Shown: positions 25,731-36,103, numbered from the stretch's first letter. The stretch is 64,000 nt of DNA from Enterobacter sp. JBIWA008 (GCF_019968765.1 NZ_CP074149.1:1178001-1242000), one strand, 5' to 3'. Notes: generated by a model not told the origin, from the sequence alone. Made by a program: numbers and translations.

Positions 25731-26798
25731 TTACTTGAGCTTTGACTGCGCCCAGACAATACCGCTCGCATATTCCGGCGGCAGGAGAGGGATCATCGCT
25801 TCCAGGGTGGCGCTCAGGCGGCCCGTGTCGCTGTCGTTCAGGTTCAGGTGACCGACCTTACGACCCGCGCGAACCTCTTTGTCATACCAGTGCAGATGCA
25901 CCAGCGGCAGCTTCAGCCAGTCGTAGTTCAGATCGGTGCCGATCAGGTTGATCATCACCGACGGGCTGTTCACCACCGGCTGCGGCAGCGGCAGGTCGGT
26001 AATTGCGCGCAGGTGCAGCTCGAACTGGCTGATGGATGCGCCGTTTTGCGTCCAGTGGCCGCTGTTGTGCACGCGCGGCGCGAGTTCGTTGATCAGCAGG
26101 CCGGACGGGGTGATAAAGCACTCCATCGCCATGACGCCCACATAGCCCAGTTCGTGCATGATGGCAGAGAGCATATCTTCCGCCTGCGCCTGCTGGTCAG
26201 CATTGGCATGCGGGAAGGCGACGCTGGTGCGCAGAATGCCGTCCTGATGCAGGTTATGCGTCAGCGGATAAAAGACGGTATGCCCGTCGTGCCCGCGCGC
26301 GCCAACCAGCGACACTTCACCGCTGAAGTTAATGCCTTGCTCAACGATGCACTCGCCGTAGCAGTCGTCCGGCAGTTCTGCCGTTTCATCTGCACGCAGG
26401 CGCCACTGGCCGCGGCCATCGTAGCCGCCCACGCGGCGCTTTACGATTGCCAGCTCGCCCAGCATCGCGAAAACGTCATTCCACTCGCTTTTATCGGACA
26501 GGAGCTGCCACGGCGCGGTCGGCAGACCGAGCTTGTCGAACAGCTGCTTTTGCGTCAGGCGGTCGGCGATGATCGGGAATACGTCGCGGTTAACGAAGGC
26601 GTTATGACGCGCCAGCTCGCGCGTCAGGGCCGTCTCCGGCCAGCGTTCGATCTCAGCGGTGATCACGCTCTGGTGGAACGGTACGGCTTCAGGTTCAGCA
26701 TCCAGCCCCACGGGCCAGACGGCAATACCCAGCGGCTCACCGGCCTGACGCAGCATGCGGCCTAGCTGGCCGTTACCGAGGACGCAAACCTGCTTCAT
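25731..26798 (-). CDS. purK: 5-(carboxyamino)imidazole ribonucleotide synthase PurK
   Basis: 355 residues, ATP-grasp enzyme that carboxylates AIR to N5-CAIR using ATP and bicarbonate. The N-terminal [20 protein letters not shown], the grasp-fold [13 protein letters not shown] and [15 protein letters not shown] are family marks. The start overlaps purE by four bases in the purEK operon under PurR control. Confidence 0.97.
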   Translation of the reverse strand: MKQVCVLGNGQLGRMLRQAGEPLGIAVWPVGLDAEPEAVPFHQSVITAEIERWPETALTRELARHNAFVNRDVFPIIADRLTQKQLFDKLGLPTAPWQLLSDKSEWNDVFAMLGELAIVKRRVGGYDGRGQWRLRADETAELPDDCYGECIVEQGINFSGEVSLVGARGHDGHTVFYPLTHNLHQDGILRTSVAFPHANADQQAQAEDMLSAIMHELGYVGVMAMECFITPSGLLINELAPRVHNSGHWTQNGASISQFELHLRAITDLPLPQPVVNSPSVMINLIGTDLNYDWLKLPLVHLHWYDKEVRAGRKVGHLNLNDSDTGRLSATLEAMIPLLPPEYASGIVWAQSKLK

Positions 26799-27304
26799 GC
26801 CGCACCCCGCGGGTCCGGATTGTCCAGCACTTCGTCGGTCTGGGCTTTACGCCACTCCGCCAGACGCTGATGCAATGCTTTATCGTGCGTCGCGAGAATT
26901 TGCGCCGCCAGCAGGGCGGCGTTCGCCGCACCCGCTTTACCAATCGCCAGCGTGCCGACAGGAATACCGCGCGGCATCTGGACGATGGAGTAGAGGCTAT
27001 CCACACCGCTTAACGCGGCGCTTTGTACCGGGACGCCCAGTACCGGCACCAGGGTTTTGGCGGCAATCATGCCCGGCAGGTGTGCTGCGCCGCCCGCACC
27101 GGCAACGATCACCTCATAACCGTTCTCTTCGGCGCTTTCGGCGAAGCTGAACAGTTTGTCCGGTGTACGGTGCGCGGAGACCACTTCAACGTGGTGCGGA
27201 ACATTCAGGATTTCAAAGATTTCGGCGGCGAACTGCATGGTAGCCCAGTCGCTTTTGGACCCCATCACGATGGCGACACGCGCCGGATTATTGCGGGAAG
27301 ACAT
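26795..27304 (-). CDS. purE: N5-CAIR mutase PurE
   Basis: 169 residues from the ATG at 27304, the exact E. coli length, with AGGAG upstream. Class I Pur[12 protein letters not shown] (substrate-binding Ser and Asp), SAHRTPD with the catalytic His, [11 protein letters not shown]. It moves the carboxyl group of N5-CAIR to make CAIR. First gene of purEK; a PurR box lies about 70 bp upstream. Confidence 0.97.
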   Translation of the reverse strand: MSSRNNPARVAIVMGSKSDWATMQFAAEIFEILNVPHHVEVVSAHRTPDKLFSFAESAEENGYEVIVAGAGGAAHLPGMIAAKTLVPVLGVPVQSAALSGVDSLYSIVQMPRGIPVGTLAIGKAGAANAALLAAQILATHDKALHQRLAEWRKAQTDEVLDNPDPRGAA

Positions 27305-27374
27305 GCGTCTTAAAACTCCTGTGGTGCGAAACACACTGCTTTCGAGGGCACAGAGAATAGCATGTTATACGGGC

Positions 27375-27390
27375 AAGGAAAACGGTTGCG
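27375..27390 (-). promoter_or_regulatory. PurR operator of purEK
   Basis: Read on the minus strand, CGCAACCGTTTTCCTT matches the known E. coli purEK PurR site, as I recall it, and the consensus ACGCAAACGTTTGCGT with the central CG. It is located about 70-85 bp before the purE start. Confidence 0.75.
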
Positions 27391-27429
27391 CGGTTAAATC
27401 TTGAGCCGTTGTTGCCATCCGTTCATAAC

Positions 27430-27457
27430 AAAACAGACCGCGTTCTGGCGGTCTGTT
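27430..27457 (-). terminator. Terminator of the DUF1471 gene
   Basis: AAACAGACCGC and GCGGTCTGTTT form an 11-bp stem with a 6-base loop; on the minus strand it is followed by TTTTGTT. It lies about 20 bases after the stop of the small DUF1471 gene and separates it from the purE promoter. Confidence 0.8.
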
Positions 27458-27475
27458 TTCGTTGTTTGCCAATCA

Positions 27476-27685
27476 TTATTTAGTCAGTTCGGCTGTCATG
27501 TGTACGCGGTTGTTGAACTGCGCACTGGTAATTTTGTAAGAGGCACCCTGTTCAGCGGCCTGCGCGGCGATTTTCGCTTCTGCGCGGTCAAGGGTAGAGG
27601 CGGTTGCGCTCACGCTCTGCGCGAAAGAACCGAAAGAAACCAGGGAAAGAGCGGCAACTGCAACGAAAGTTTTGATGGATTTCAT
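27476..27685 (-). CDS. Small periplasmic DUF1471 (YhcN/BhsA-like) protein
   Basis: 69 residues from the ATG at 27685. A signal peptide (VAVAALSLVSFGSFA|QSVSA) is followed by a short BhsA/YhcN-type domain with EAKIAAQAAEQGASYKITSAQFNNRVHMTAELTK, the usual beta-rich end. Such proteins are stress-induced envelope proteins affecting biofilm and copper or peroxide sensitivity. The specific paralogue is not assigned. Confidence 0.85.
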   Translation of the reverse strand: MKSIKTFVAVAALSLVSFGSFAQSVSATASTLDRAEAKIAAQAAEQGASYKITSAQFNNRVHMTAELTK

Positions 27686-27822
27686 GGTCGTATTCCTCAA
27701 GTATTTTATCTGGGATAGGGCGTGTTGCCCTGATGTGATAAATAATAGGTCGACCACGAGCTGATTAAAATCGAAACAATTTGCCGATGTTATTCAAAAA
27801 AATAGAATGATGGCGTGAGGGG

Positions 27823-28545
27823 TTAAAACGAAAACGCGATCAGCTCCACGCCCTCTGGCGTGACTTTGACCATGGAGCCTTCTGAGTGCCATGCACCCAA
27901 CACCACGCGATGGGCCTGTTCGCCGTTGGCGATAAGGGAATGGACGTCAGGACGATGGGTATGGCCGTGGATCAACCACTGAACGCCATGCTTTTCCATC
28001 ACGCTCACCACCGCCTGCGGGTTAACGTCCATGATGGTCATGGATTTGCTGCTGTTGGCGGCTTTACTGCCCGCGCGCATTCTGGCGGCGATGCGGTTGC
28101 GGATAAACAGCGGCAGGGCAAGGAACACCTTTTGGATCCACGGGGTGTGGACTTTAGCGCGAAACGCCAGGTAGCCGGTATCGTCGGTGCAGAGCGTGTC
28201 GCCGTGCATGATCAGGCCCCTGCGGCCATAGAGATCGAGCACCTTTTCTTCCGGCAGCAGCGTCATGCCGCTTTCGCGGGCGTAGCGCTTGCCGATCAGG
28301 AAATCGCGGTTGCCGTGAATGAAGTAGCAGGGGACGCCGGAATCCACGAGCGCGTGAATGGCGGCTGCCATTTCACGGTGCAGCGGGTTAGGGTCGTCGT
28401 CGCCAATCCAGGCTTCAAACAGGTCGCCCAGGATGTACAGCGCATCGGCGCTTTTCGCTTCACCGCGTAAAAAACGCAGAAAACCGGCGGTTATCGCCGG
28501 TTCTTCTGTTTGCAGATGCAGATCCGCAATAAAGAGTGTCGCCAC
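27823..28545 (-). CDS. lpxH: UDP-2,3-diacylglucosamine diphosphatase LpxH
   Basis: 240 residues, calcineurin-like metallophosphoesterase: IADLHL (Asp, His), [20 protein letters not shown], and HGHTHRP near residue 200. It cleaves UDP-diacylglucosamine to lipid X at the inner membrane in lipid A synthesis. It starts three bases after the ppiB stop, so the pair is an operon as in E. coli. Confidence 0.97.
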   Translation of the reverse strand: MATLFIADLHLQTEEPAITAGFLRFLRGEAKSADALYILGDLFEAWIGDDDPNPLHREMAAAIHALVDSGVPCYFIHGNRDFLIGKRYARESGMTLLPEEKVLDLYGRRGLIMHGDTLCTDDTGYLAFRAKVHTPWIQKVFLALPLFIRNRIAARMRAGSKAANSSKSMTIMDVNPQAVVSVMEKHGVQWLIHGHTHRPDVHSLIANGEQAHRVVLGAWHSEGSMVKVTPEGVELIAFSF

Positions 28546-28548
28546 GAA

Positions 28549-29043
28549 TTACTCGCTGACGGTCACGCTTGTAATCACAACGTCTTCTTTAGGAACGTCC
28601 TGGTGCATACCGCTGCGACCGGTAGAGACGGCTTTGATCTTGTCAACCACGTCCATACCTTCAACCACTTCTGCGAATACGCAGTAGCCCCAACCCTGCA
28701 GGCTTTCGCCGGAGAAGTTCAGGAAGTCGTTGTCCGCTACGTTGATGAAGAACTGCGCGGTGGCAGAGTGAGGCGCCTGAGTACGGGCCATTGCCAGCGT
28801 ACCGCGGGTGTTTTTCAGACCGTTGTTCGCTTCGTTTTTGATCGCTTCTTTGGTCTCTTTCTGGTTCATGCCAGGTTCGAAACCGCCGCCCTGGATCATA
28901 AAGCCGTTGATCACGCGGTGGAAAATGGTGTTGTTGTAGAAACCTTCGCGGCAGTAGTCCAGGAAGTTTTTAACTGTTTCAGGCGCTTTGTCATCAAAGG
29001 TTTTGATTACGATATCGCCATGATTAGTGTGGAAAGTAACCAT
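28549..29043 (-). CDS. ppiB: Cytoplasmic peptidyl-prolyl isomerase PpiB
   Basis: 164 residues, cyclophilin fold with no signal peptide. Active-site marks are [13 protein letters not shown] and [20 protein letters not shown]. It accelerates cis-trans isomerisation of prolyl bonds. First gene of ppiB-lpxH, divergent from cysS. Confidence 0.97.
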   Translation of the reverse strand: MVTFHTNHGDIVIKTFDDKAPETVKNFLDYCREGFYNNTIFHRVINGFMIQGGGFEPGMNQKETKEAIKNEANNGLKNTRGTLAMARTQAPHSATAQFFINVADNDFLNFSGESLQGWGYCVFAEVVEGMDVVDKIKAVSTGRSGMHQDVPKEDVVITSVTVSE

Positions 29044-29217
29044 TTTTGCATCCTGTTCCGTTATTGTGGTACGTCGACCCGCGTTCGGGTCATCTATAGG
29101 GGCTTGTTATAGCATAACCACAGGATGCGATCACCTTGCATTGTGTGCTGCTTCGGGTTTGAATTACGGGTAGAATAGCCGGTTTTCAACCACACACGTG
29201 TTTACATGGAATCTTCG

Positions 29218-30603
29218 ATGTTAAAAATCTTTAATACAATGACGCGCCAAAAAGAGGAATTTAAACCTATCCATGCCGGGGAAGTTGGCATGTACGTGTG
29301 TGGTATTACGGTTTACGATCTCTGTCACATTGGCCATGGCCGTACCTTTGTCGCTTTTGACGTGGTGTCACGCTACCTGCGTTTCCTGGGCTATACCCTG
29401 AAATACGTGCGTAATATCACCGACATCGATGACAAAATCATCAAGCGCGCTAATGAAAACGGCGAAAGCTTCGTTGCACTGGTCGATCGCATGATCGTCG
29501 AAATGCACAAAGATTTCGACGCCCTGAATATTCAGCGCCCGGACAGCGAGCCGCGAGCGACCCACCATATTCACGAAATCATCGAGATCACGGAAAAGCT
29601 GATCGCACGCGGTCACGCCTACGTTGCGGACAACGGTGACGTGATGTTCTCGGTGCCGACGGACCCAACCTACGGTTCGCTTTCCCGTCAGGATCTGGAC
29701 CAGCTTCAGGCCGGTGCACGCGTCGACGTGGTCGACGTGAAGCGTAACCCGATGGACTTCGTGCTGTGGAAAATGTCGAAAGAGGGTGAACCAAGTTGGC
29801 CATCCCCGTGGGGCGAAGGCCGTCCGGGCTGGCACATTGAATGTTCCGCGATGAACTGCAAACAGCTGGGCAAACACTTCGACATTCACGGCGGTGGTTC
29901 GGATCTGATGTTCCCGCACCACGAAAACGAAATCGCGCAGTCCACCTGCGCCCATGGCGGCGAGTACGTGAACTACTGGATGCACTCCGGAATGGTAATG
30001 GTTGATCGCGAGAAGATGTCTAAATCGCTGGGTAACTTCTTCACCGTGCGCGACGTGCTGAAGTATTACGACGCGGAAACCGTGCGCTACTTCCTGATGT
30101 CCGGCCACTATCGCAGCCAGCTGAACTACAGCGAAGAGAACCTGAAGCAGGCGCGCTCGGCGCTGGAGCGTCTATACACCGCGCTGCGCGGTACCGACAG
30201 GTCTGTTCCTGCTGCAGGCGGCGAAGCGTTTGAAGCACGCTTTGTTGAGGTGATGAACGACGACTTCAACACCCCGGAAGCCTACTCCGTGCTGTTCGAC
30301 ATGGCGCGCGAAGTGAACCGCCTGAAGTCAGAAGATATGGCCGCGGCGAATGCGCTGGCGTCCCATCTGCGTAAGCTTTCCTCCGTGCTCGGCCTGCTGG
30401 AGCAGGATCCGGACGTGTTCCTGCAGAGCGGTGCGCAGGCGGACGACGGTGAAGTGGCGGAAATTGAAGCGTTGATCAAAGCGCGTCTGGAAGCGCGTCA
30501 GGCAAAAGACTGGGCGGCGGCAGATGCGGCGCGTAACCGTCTGACCGAGATGGGCATCATTCTGGAAGATGGCCCGCAGGGCACCACCTGGCGCCGTAAG
30601 TAA
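29218..30603 (+). CDS. cysS: Cysteinyl-tRNA synthetase
   Basis: 461 residues from the ATG at 29218, the E. coli length. Class I synthetase: zinc Cys in [13 protein letters not shown] motif as HIGHGRT (Cys28 and His ligands further on in [13 protein letters not shown] and HHENE), and KMSKS at [12 protein letters not shown]. It charges tRNA-Cys. A likely -10 TAGAAT sits at about 29171-29176; the divergent ppiB promoter shares the 174-bp gap. Confidence 0.97.
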   Translation: MLKIFNTMTRQKEEFKPIHAGEVGMYVCGITVYDLCHIGHGRTFVAFDVVSRYLRFLGYTLKYVRNITDIDDKIIKRANENGESFVALVDRMIVEMHKDFDALNIQRPDSEPRATHHIHEIIEITEKLIARGHAYVADNGDVMFSVPTDPTYGSLSRQDLDQLQAGARVDVVDVKRNPMDFVLWKMSKEGEPSWPSPWGEGRPGWHIECSAMNCKQLGKHFDIHGGGSDLMFPHHENEIAQSTCAHGGEYVNYWMHSGMVMVDREKMSKSLGNFFTVRDVLKYYDAETVRYFLMSGHYRSQLNYSEENLKQARSALERLYTALRGTDRSVPAAGGEAFEARFVEVMNDDFNTPEAYSVLFDMAREVNRLKSEDMAAANALASHLRKLSSVLGLLEQDPDVFLQSGAQADDGEVAEIEALIKARLEARQAKDWAAADAARNRLTEMGIILEDGPQGTTWRRK

Positions 30604-30607
30604 TTTT

Positions 30608-30658
30608 CCCCTCACCCTAACCCTCTCCCCGTGGGAGAGGGCCGGGGTGAGGGCATCA
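30608..30658. repeat. Palindromic intergenic repeat, copy 2 of 4 (full length)
   Basis: The most complete copy: CCCTCACCC, TAA, CCCTCTCCCC, GT, GGGAGAGGG, CCG, GGGTGAGGG, then CATCA. Two nested palindromic arm pairs give a long hairpin between convergent cysS and ybcI. Its last bases include the ybcI stop codon. Confidence 0.85.
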
Positions 30659-31183
30659 GCGCGCAAGTTTCCTCCACCACAGCAACCCCATCAGCACGAC
30701 TCCCGGCAGCCACACCCACAGCAGTTCTGAAACGATCACCTGATGCCCGTACGGCGTGGTATAGCGCGACAGCGCAAACGGCGCGACCTTAATGACCTGC
30801 CACGGCGCAAAGAAGCGTTCATCTGACCACGGCCACAGCCAGCCGACACCTTTCCCGCCCGTGGTAATCGAATCCAGCAGGCTGTGCGACAGCAATGACA
30901 CCGTTAAAAACAGCCAGCACCGCGTCAGGCTGGTCCTGAACCATCGTCGGCCAATCAGCACGCAAAGTATCGGCACCACAAAGGCGAACAGCAGGGAGTG
31001 GGTAAAGCCGCGGTGGCCGAAAACATTGCCGTACGCGACGCCGAACTTGAACGCCAGCACGTCGGCATCCGGCAGCATGGCGAGGACAATCCCGGCAAAC
31101 AGCAGGCGGGGAGGAATAACTTTGGTTCACAGGCCTAAGCCCAGGCAAAGCGGAACAGCAGCGTGCGTAATAACGGTAGGCAT
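30656..31183 (-). pseudogene. ybcI: ybcI, membrane metal-dependent hydrolase, interrupted by TGA at codon 19
   Basis: The ATG at 31183 opens MPTVITHAAVPLCLGLGL, then an in-frame TGA (31127-31129) stands where E. coli YbcI has a Gly codon, and the frame continues with TKVIPPRLLFAGIVLAMLPDAD and the rest of the DUF457 protein (HRGFTHSLLF, HSLLDSITTGGKGVGWLWPW). One substitution, such as GGA to TGA, explains it. Restart at the ATG at 31078 would give 140 residues lacking the first helix and conserved early His. Sequencing error is the alternative. Confidence 0.85.
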
Positions 31184-31256
31184 TGCTATTATCCATGGCA
31201 AATCATGGAAATATAGCAGCAATCCCGCGCCGGCAGACCTGTTTTAAATTCTGATT

Positions 31257-32273
31257 TTACGCCGACTCGCGCGCGATAAGCTGCCCGGAAAGCGTAATGC
31301 GCTGGGTTTGCAGCGTCGGCTCCTTCAGCGTGCGAATAATCAGCCCGGCCGCCTGACGCCCCGTCTCTTCGCTGGCGGACGACACGTAGGTAAAGGACGG
31401 CGAGGTGAGGTTAACGTGGAGCATATCTTCGAAACCGACCAGCGCGACCTGCTGCGTCAGAAACACATCTTTGCCCACCGTTCGTCCTACCTGATGAATA
31501 CCGGAGATGGAGCCGATCATGGCATCCGGCGAGTGGCAGAGCAGGGCGGTGATGGTGTTGTTTTTTTCCAGCAGCTGGCGGGTCGCGAAACCCGCGGCCA
31601 GGGTGTCATCGCTGCAGGCCGGAGAGTATTCATCGCGCCAGACCAGCCCGTTCTGCGTCATCGCGCTGCGAAAACCGAGCAGGCGCTGTTCGCGGATAAG
31701 ACATCCTTCACGTCCGCCAATGTAGGCGATATTGCGATGGCCGCGCTCGATAAGATAACGCACCGCCAGATTTGCCGCCTGACGGTTGTCGCGCATCACC
31801 AGATTGCATTTTTCATCCAACAGCGACTGAGAGACCACAACCAGCGGCAACGGGCAGCGGCGAATGTGTTCCGGTAGGGTAGAGGTGCGGGTATCCGAAG
31901 CCAGATAGATAACCCCGGCGACGCCCTGCTGCTTAAACGACAGCAGGCAGCGCTCAAGATGGTCATGGTCGTTCTGGGGCTGGCCGAGAAAAACCATATA
32001 CCCCTGTTTTTCAAGATCCTGGACGATGCTCGCCATCACCTTGATGGAGAAACTGTCGCTAAAGTCACGGAGGATCAGGCCAATCAGGTTGGACGTATTG
32101 GCGCGGAGGTTGGCAGCGGCGACGTTATGAACATAGCCCAGCGTATTGATGGCAGCGTTGACCTTCTCGATCGTTGCCTCTGAGATTTTCCCTTTCTGGC
32201 GCAAAACCAGCGAGACGGTTGAGACCGACACGCCCGCGTGCTTTGCGACATCAATAATGCTGACTTTCTTCAA
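31257..32273 (-). CDS. LacI-family repressor, MalI-like
   Basis: 338 residues. The N-terminal helix-turn-helix is SIIDVAKHAGVSVSTVSLVLRQKG with the following hinge helix (AANLRANTSN); the rest is a periplasmic-binding-like effector domain (GLILRDFSDSF, YIGGREGCLIREQRLLGF). It resembles E. coli MalI. It lies 86 bases downstream of, and in the same direction as, a MalX-like PTS gene whose promoter carries two LacI-type palindromes, so it probably represses that operon and itself. The inducer is unknown. Confidence 0.88.
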   Translation of the reverse strand: MKKVSIIDVAKHAGVSVSTVSLVLRQKGKISEATIEKVNAAINTLGYVHNVAAANLRANTSNLIGLILRDFSDSFSIKVMASIVQDLEKQGYMVFLGQPQNDHDHLERCLLSFKQQGVAGVIYLASDTRTSTLPEHIRRCPLPLVVVSQSLLDEKCNLVMRDNRQAANLAVRYLIERGHRNIAYIGGREGCLIREQRLLGFRSAMTQNGLVWRDEYSPACSDDTLAAGFATRQLLEKNNTITALLCHSPDAMIGSISGIHQVGRTVGKDVFLTQQVALVGFEDMLHVNLTSPSFTYVSSASEETGRQAAGLIIRTLKEPTLQTQRITLSGQLIARESA

Positions 32274-32359
32274 AACCGCTCCCTGAAATTCACCGATTAT
32301 CAGTCAGATACGACAATGCGTCTCCCAGACTACAGGAGACGCGTCGTTCAGGCATCTTA

Positions 32360-33859
32360 TTATTTGCCGACCATAGTGGACATGCTCTGGGCAATAAACT
32401 GTGCTCTGGCACCGAATATCACCTGAATACCGTTGTCGCCGACAAACACCACGCCGCGCGCGCCGAGTCCGTTCAGGCCATCTTTATCGACCGCCTCGCT
32501 TTTTGCCACTTCCAGGCGCAGACGGGTGATACAGGCGCCGACGGAGTCGATGTTATGCGCCCCGCCCAGCAGGGTGATGATCTCGGTCGCGAGTTCTGAA
32601 TCAGACTTATCATCCGCGTTAGCGGTCACCTCAGTACGGCCAGGCGTCTTCACGTCGAAGCGACGGATCACGAAGCGGAACGTGAAGTAATAAATCAGGC
32701 CCATTGGGATACCGATAATAATCGCATTCAGGAAGTTGGTCTTGTAGCCGTTAAAGGACGGCAGGATCCCGAATGACAGATAGTCGATAAAGCCTGCGGA
32801 GAACGACTTGGCGATATGCGCATGCAGCAGATACATGGTCATGTACGCCAGGCCCGCCATGATGGCGTTAAAGACGTACAGGATCGGCGCCACGAAGATA
32901 AAGGTAAACTCGACCGGCTCGGTGATCCCCGTGAGGAAGCAGGTCAGCGCCGCGGAGAACAGAATACCGGCCGCGATTTTCTTATTCTTCGTATGGGCTT
33001 CGTGATACATCGCCAGGCACGCGGCGGGCAGCGCGAACAGCATCAGCGGGAATTCGCCCTGCATGAACTTACCGGCGTTCTGGTAGGTGTCGCTGCTGAA
33101 GGACTTCACCCCTTCTTCCAGCATTTTGAACCAGATGGTCTGGTCGCCGTGGATCACCTGGCCTGCCTGGGTAGTGTAATCCCCGAACGAATACCAGAAG
33201 GACGGATACCAGATGTGGTGCAGGCCAAGCGGGATCAGCGCACGCTCCACCAGTCCGAAGATAAAGGTCGACGCCGCCTGATTATCGCCGTTCACCACCA
33301 CGGAGAGCGCGTCGATACCGGCCTGAATATGCTGCCAGACGTACGGCAGCAGCAGCCCCATCAGGAACGACAGAAACGCCGTTGCAATGGCCACGAAGCG
33401 CTTGCCGGAGAAGAAGCCCAGGAACTCCGGCAGCTGCATGGTGTGGAAGCGGTTATAGCACCAGGCCGCGAGGATACCGCAGATCAGGCCGCCGAAGACG
33501 CCCATCTGCAGCGTCGGGATGCCGACCACCATGGCGTATTTCCCGCCCTGAGAGGCCATTTCCGGCGTGATGCTCAGCACGGTGCTGATGGTGATATTGG
33601 TGACAAACACCGATACCGCCGCAGACAGCGCCGCGATGCCGGATTCTGAAGCCAGACCCACGGCGGAGCCAATGGCAAACAGCATCGGCAGGTTATCAAA
33701 AATAACCCCGCCCGCGTTCATCATCAGCGGCAGATGGAACTTATCGCCGAAGGCCAGCAGAAGGCCCGCAGCGGGAAGCAGTGAAATTGGCAGCATTAAG
33801 GCGCGACCAATCATCGATAACTTAGACAGCGATTTAACAAACCCTGATATCAGACTCAT
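32360..33859 (-). CDS. Glucose-family PTS permease, EIICB (MalX-like)
   Basis: 499 residues. The IIC membrane domain (residues 1 to about 390) has ten or so hydrophobic segments and the substrate signature GITEPVEF; the IIB domain at the C-terminus carries the phospho-cysteine in SVGACITRLRLEV (Cys443). No IIA domain is present, so it should take phosphate from the general EIIA-Glc. It resembles MalX and glucose/N-acetylglucosamine permeases; the sugar cannot be named from sequence. First gene of an operon with the LacI-type regulator. Confidence 0.9.
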   Translation of the reverse strand: MSLISGFVKSLSKLSMIGRALMLPISLLPAAGLLLAFGDKFHLPLMMNAGGVIFDNLPMLFAIGSAVGLASESGIAALSAAVSVFVTNITISTVLSITPEMASQGGKYAMVVGIPTLQMGVFGGLICGILAAWCYNRFHTMQLPEFLGFFSGKRFVAIATAFLSFLMGLLLPYVWQHIQAGIDALSVVVNGDNQAASTFIFGLVERALIPLGLHHIWYPSFWYSFGDYTTQAGQVIHGDQTIWFKMLEEGVKSFSSDTYQNAGKFMQGEFPLMLFALPAACLAMYHEAHTKNKKIAAGILFSAALTCFLTGITEPVEFTFIFVAPILYVFNAIMAGLAYMTMYLLHAHIAKSFSAGFIDYLSFGILPSFNGYKTNFLNAIIIGIPMGLIYYFTFRFVIRRFDVKTPGRTEVTANADDKSDSELATEIITLLGGAHNIDSVGACITRLRLEVAKSEAVDKDGLNGLGARGVVFVGDNGIQVIFGARAQFIAQSMSTMVGK

Positions 33860-33902
33860 GCTGATTTCCCCCGAGTAGCGCTTTATTGGCGCTGTTATTG
33901 TA

Positions 33903-33931
33903 AGTAGAACGTTTTAGTAGAACGTTCTACT
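33903..33931. promoter_or_regulatory. Tandem LacI-type operators before the PTS gene
   Basis: AGTAGAACGTTCTACT (33916-33931) is a perfect 16-bp palindrome with central CG; an imperfect copy, AGTAGAACGTTTTA, starts at 33903, 13 bp away. On the minus strand a TACAAT -10 box (33897-33902) directly abuts, so bound repressor would cover the promoter. The likely ligand is the LacI-family protein of the same operon. Confidence 0.75.
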
Positions 33932-34048
33932 TATCGTGGGCAAAGAGTGAAAAACGCGCAACTGAATTTTCACTTTTCAACAGATGAAATAGTGATTATT
34001 TGAAGTGGATCGATAAATAACCGCGATGGGGGGTATGGGGATTTTTAT

Positions 34049-34087
34049 CCCCTCTCCCGGGGGAGAGGGTTAGGGTGAGGGCATCAG
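34049..34087. repeat. Palindromic intergenic repeat, copy 3 of 4
   Basis: CCTCTCCC, loop, GGGAGAGGG, TTA, GGGTGAGGG, CATCAG: same family, opposite orientation to copy 1, lying just after the ybcJ stop on the minus strand. Confidence 0.8.
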
Positions 34088-34092
34088 AATGC

Positions 34093-34305
34093 TCAGGCCG
34101 TAACGGTGACGCTCTGTCCTTCAAAGCTCACGGTCTGGCCCGCGACAATCTTGCAGCGCTTGCGCGTTTCTACCGCGCCGTCGACTAACACCCGCCCGTC
34201 GGCGATGACGATTTTCGCCTGCGCGCCGCTTTCGCTCCAGCCTTCCAGCTTGAGCAGATCGCACAGCTCAACGTGCGGGTGTTTGCCTAATGAAAATGTG
34301 GCCAT
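34093..34305 (-). CDS. ybcJ: S4-domain RNA-binding protein YbcJ
   Basis: 70 residues, an S4 fold: VELCDLLKLEGWSESGAQAKIVIADGRVLVDGAVETRKRCKI, with the usual basic end. It probably binds structured RNA. It starts one base after the folD stop and follows it in one operon, as in E. coli. Confidence 0.94.
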   Translation of the reverse strand: MATFSLGKHPHVELCDLLKLEGWSESGAQAKIVIADGRVLVDGAVETRKRCKIVAGQTVSFEGQSVTVTA

Positions 34306-34306
34306 C

Positions 34307-35173
34307 TTATGCGTCCTCTACGTCGTGATATTCTTCGCACGCCTGCAAAGTATTCTGAATCAGTGTGGCAACGGTCATCGGGCCTACGCCGCCCGGTACC
34401 GGCGTGATGTAGGAGGCACGAGCCGCGGCATCTTCATACACCACGTCGCCGACCACTTTGCCGTTTTCCAGACGGTTAATCCCGACGTCCACGACAATCG
34501 CACCCTCTTTAATCCACTCGCCCGGAATAAAGCCCGGCTTGCCGACTGCGACGATCAGCAGATCGGCGTTCTCGACGTGGTGACGCAGGTTTTTGGTGAA
34601 GCGGTGGGTGACGGTGGTGGTGCAGCCGGCCAGCAGCAGCTCCATGCTCATCGGGCGGCCCACGATGTTGGACGCACCGATGACCACGGCATTCAGACCG
34701 TAGGTGTCGATGTTATAACGCTCCAGCAGCGTCACAATACCGCGCGGCGTGCAGGGGCGCAGACGCGGCGCGCGCTGGCACAGGCGGCCAACGTTGTACG
34801 GGTGGAAGCCGTCTACGTCTTTATCCGGCGCGATACGCTCCAGCACCTTCACGTTGTCGATACCTGCTGGCAGCGGCAACTGAACCAGAATACCGTCGAT
34901 CTCTTTGTCGGCATTCAGGGTGTCAATAAGTTCCAGCAGTTCTGCTTCGCTGGTGGTTTCCGGCAAATCGTAAGAGCGGGAGACGAAGCCGACCTCTTCA
35001 CACGCTTTGCGCTTGCTGCCGACATAAATCTGCGATGCCGGGTTGCTACCAACCAGCACAACGGCCAGCCCGGGGGCGCGTTTTCCGGCTGCTTTTCGCG
35101 CCTTCACTTTTTCAGCGACCTCAGAGCGCACCTGCTGCGCAATCGTTTTACCGTCAATAATCTTTGCTGCCAT
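34307..35173 (-). CDS. folD: Methylenetetrahydrofolate dehydrogenase/cyclohydrolase FolD
   Basis: 288 residues. Motifs: [23 protein letters not shown] with the catalytic Lys, [21 protein letters not shown] (NADP site) and [14 protein letters not shown]. It interconverts 5,10-methylene-, methenyl- and formyl-tetrahydrofolate. Upstream of ybcJ in one operon and divergent from fimA. Confidence 0.97.
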   Translation of the reverse strand: MAAKIIDGKTIAQQVRSEVAEKVKARKAAGKRAPGLAVVLVGSNPASQIYVGSKRKACEEVGFVSRSYDLPETTSEAELLELIDTLNADKEIDGILVQLPLPAGIDNVKVLERIAPDKDVDGFHPYNVGRLCQRAPRLRPCTPRGIVTLLERYNIDTYGLNAVVIGASNIVGRPMSMELLLAGCTTTVTHRFTKNLRHHVENADLLIVAVGKPGFIPGEWIKEGAIVVDVGINRLENGKVVGDVVYEDAAARASYITPVPGGVGPMTVATLIQNTLQACEEYHDVEDA

Positions 35174-35483
35174 CAGAGAGAAGATTCCGTCTGTAACGTT
35201 TGAAAGGGGGGATGGCGTGTATTTTGTCAGAAGCGAGCGTCGCTGTCAGTCACCCTTTACGCGTTTTTATCAGCGAGACGCAAAAACCCTTCTTAGGGGA
35301 TGGTCAATTTCTTAGGCGGGATTAGGATGTGACCTGGCGAAATGGCAGCGTTTTGACATATTTAAAAATCGCCTCCTGAGCTACTTTGTCTCCTCCGAAA
35401 TAAGCTTTCAATTACTCAATTGAACGTATTTCTTATTCCCGATTATTCGCGGGAAGGGTTATTTACATTTTAAAGGAATAGAC
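35174..35483. promoter_or_regulatory. Intergenic region between folD and fimA (fim promoter)
   Basis: 310 bp, becoming AT-rich from about 35390. AAAGGA lies just before the fimA ATG. FimZ/FimY-controlled transcription would start here by analogy with Salmonella. No invertible-element inverted repeats and no fimB/fimE-type recombinase are visible, so switching by inversion is unlikely. No promoter hexamers are assigned. Confidence 0.4.
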
Positions 35484-36035
35484 ATGAAACTCAGCAACAT
35501 TGCTTCTACTGTTATTGCAACTCTGGCTCTGGTCGCGGGTGCCGCTCATGCAGATCCGGTTTCCGTCAATGGCGGTACCGTGCATTTTAAAGGGGAGCTG
35601 GTTAATGCTGCTTGTTCAGTAAATACTGATTCTTCCGAGCAGACCGTTAATCTGGGTCAGTATCGTACCGCGAAATTTACCAAAGTGGGCGACACCACCT
35701 CGAATATTCCATTCAACATTGAACTGAATGACTGCGATCCGCAGGTTGCTCAAACGGCAGCGGTTGCGTTCACCGGTCAGATCGACCCAACGGACAAAAC
35801 CCTGCTGGCTGTCACTTCCGGTAACAACGACAACACCGCGAAAGGCGTGGGCATTGAGATCCTCGACAGCAAATCCAGCGTGCTGACCCCAGACGGTGCG
35901 ACCTTCTCTGCTGCGCAGACGCTGATCGAAGGGACAAACACCCTGAAGTTCACCGCGCGTTATAAATCAACGGCTGCCACTACCGAGCCAGGCCAGGCGA
36001 ACGCTGACGCCACCTTCGTAATGAAATACGAATAA
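35484..36035 (+). CDS. fimA: Type 1 fimbrial major subunit FimA
   Basis: 183 residues. Signal peptide of 23 residues ([15 protein letters not shown]), then the pilin fold with the disulphide pair Cys44 and Cys84 (NAACSV, LNDCDP) and the penultimate-Tyr terminus FVMKYE used for donor-strand assembly. It forms the fimbrial rod. First gene of the fim operon, of Salmonella and Sfm type. Confidence 0.94.
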   Translation: MKLSNIASTVIATLALVAGAAHADPVSVNGGTVHFKGELVNAACSVNTDSSEQTVNLGQYRTAKFTKVGDTTSNIPFNIELNDCDPQVAQTAAVAFTGQIDPTDKTLLAVTSGNNDNTAKGVGIEILDSKSSVLTPDGATFSAAQTLIEGTNTLKFTARYKSTAATTEPGQANADATFVMKYE

Positions 36036-36103
36036 TTCCTCCGCACAGGGATGTTCAGGCCTCAGGGACGAGGCCCGTCATACGCTATTGCCAGGAACGA
36101 AGG

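Noticed and set aside
25848..26765. 305-codon plus-strand frame across purK
   Set aside because: Antisense shadow of purK, with no ribosome-binding site and no recognisable family.
35174..35483. Invertible fimS-like switch before fimA
   Set aside because: No inverted repeat pair flanking a promoter and no FimB/FimE recombinase were seen in the window.
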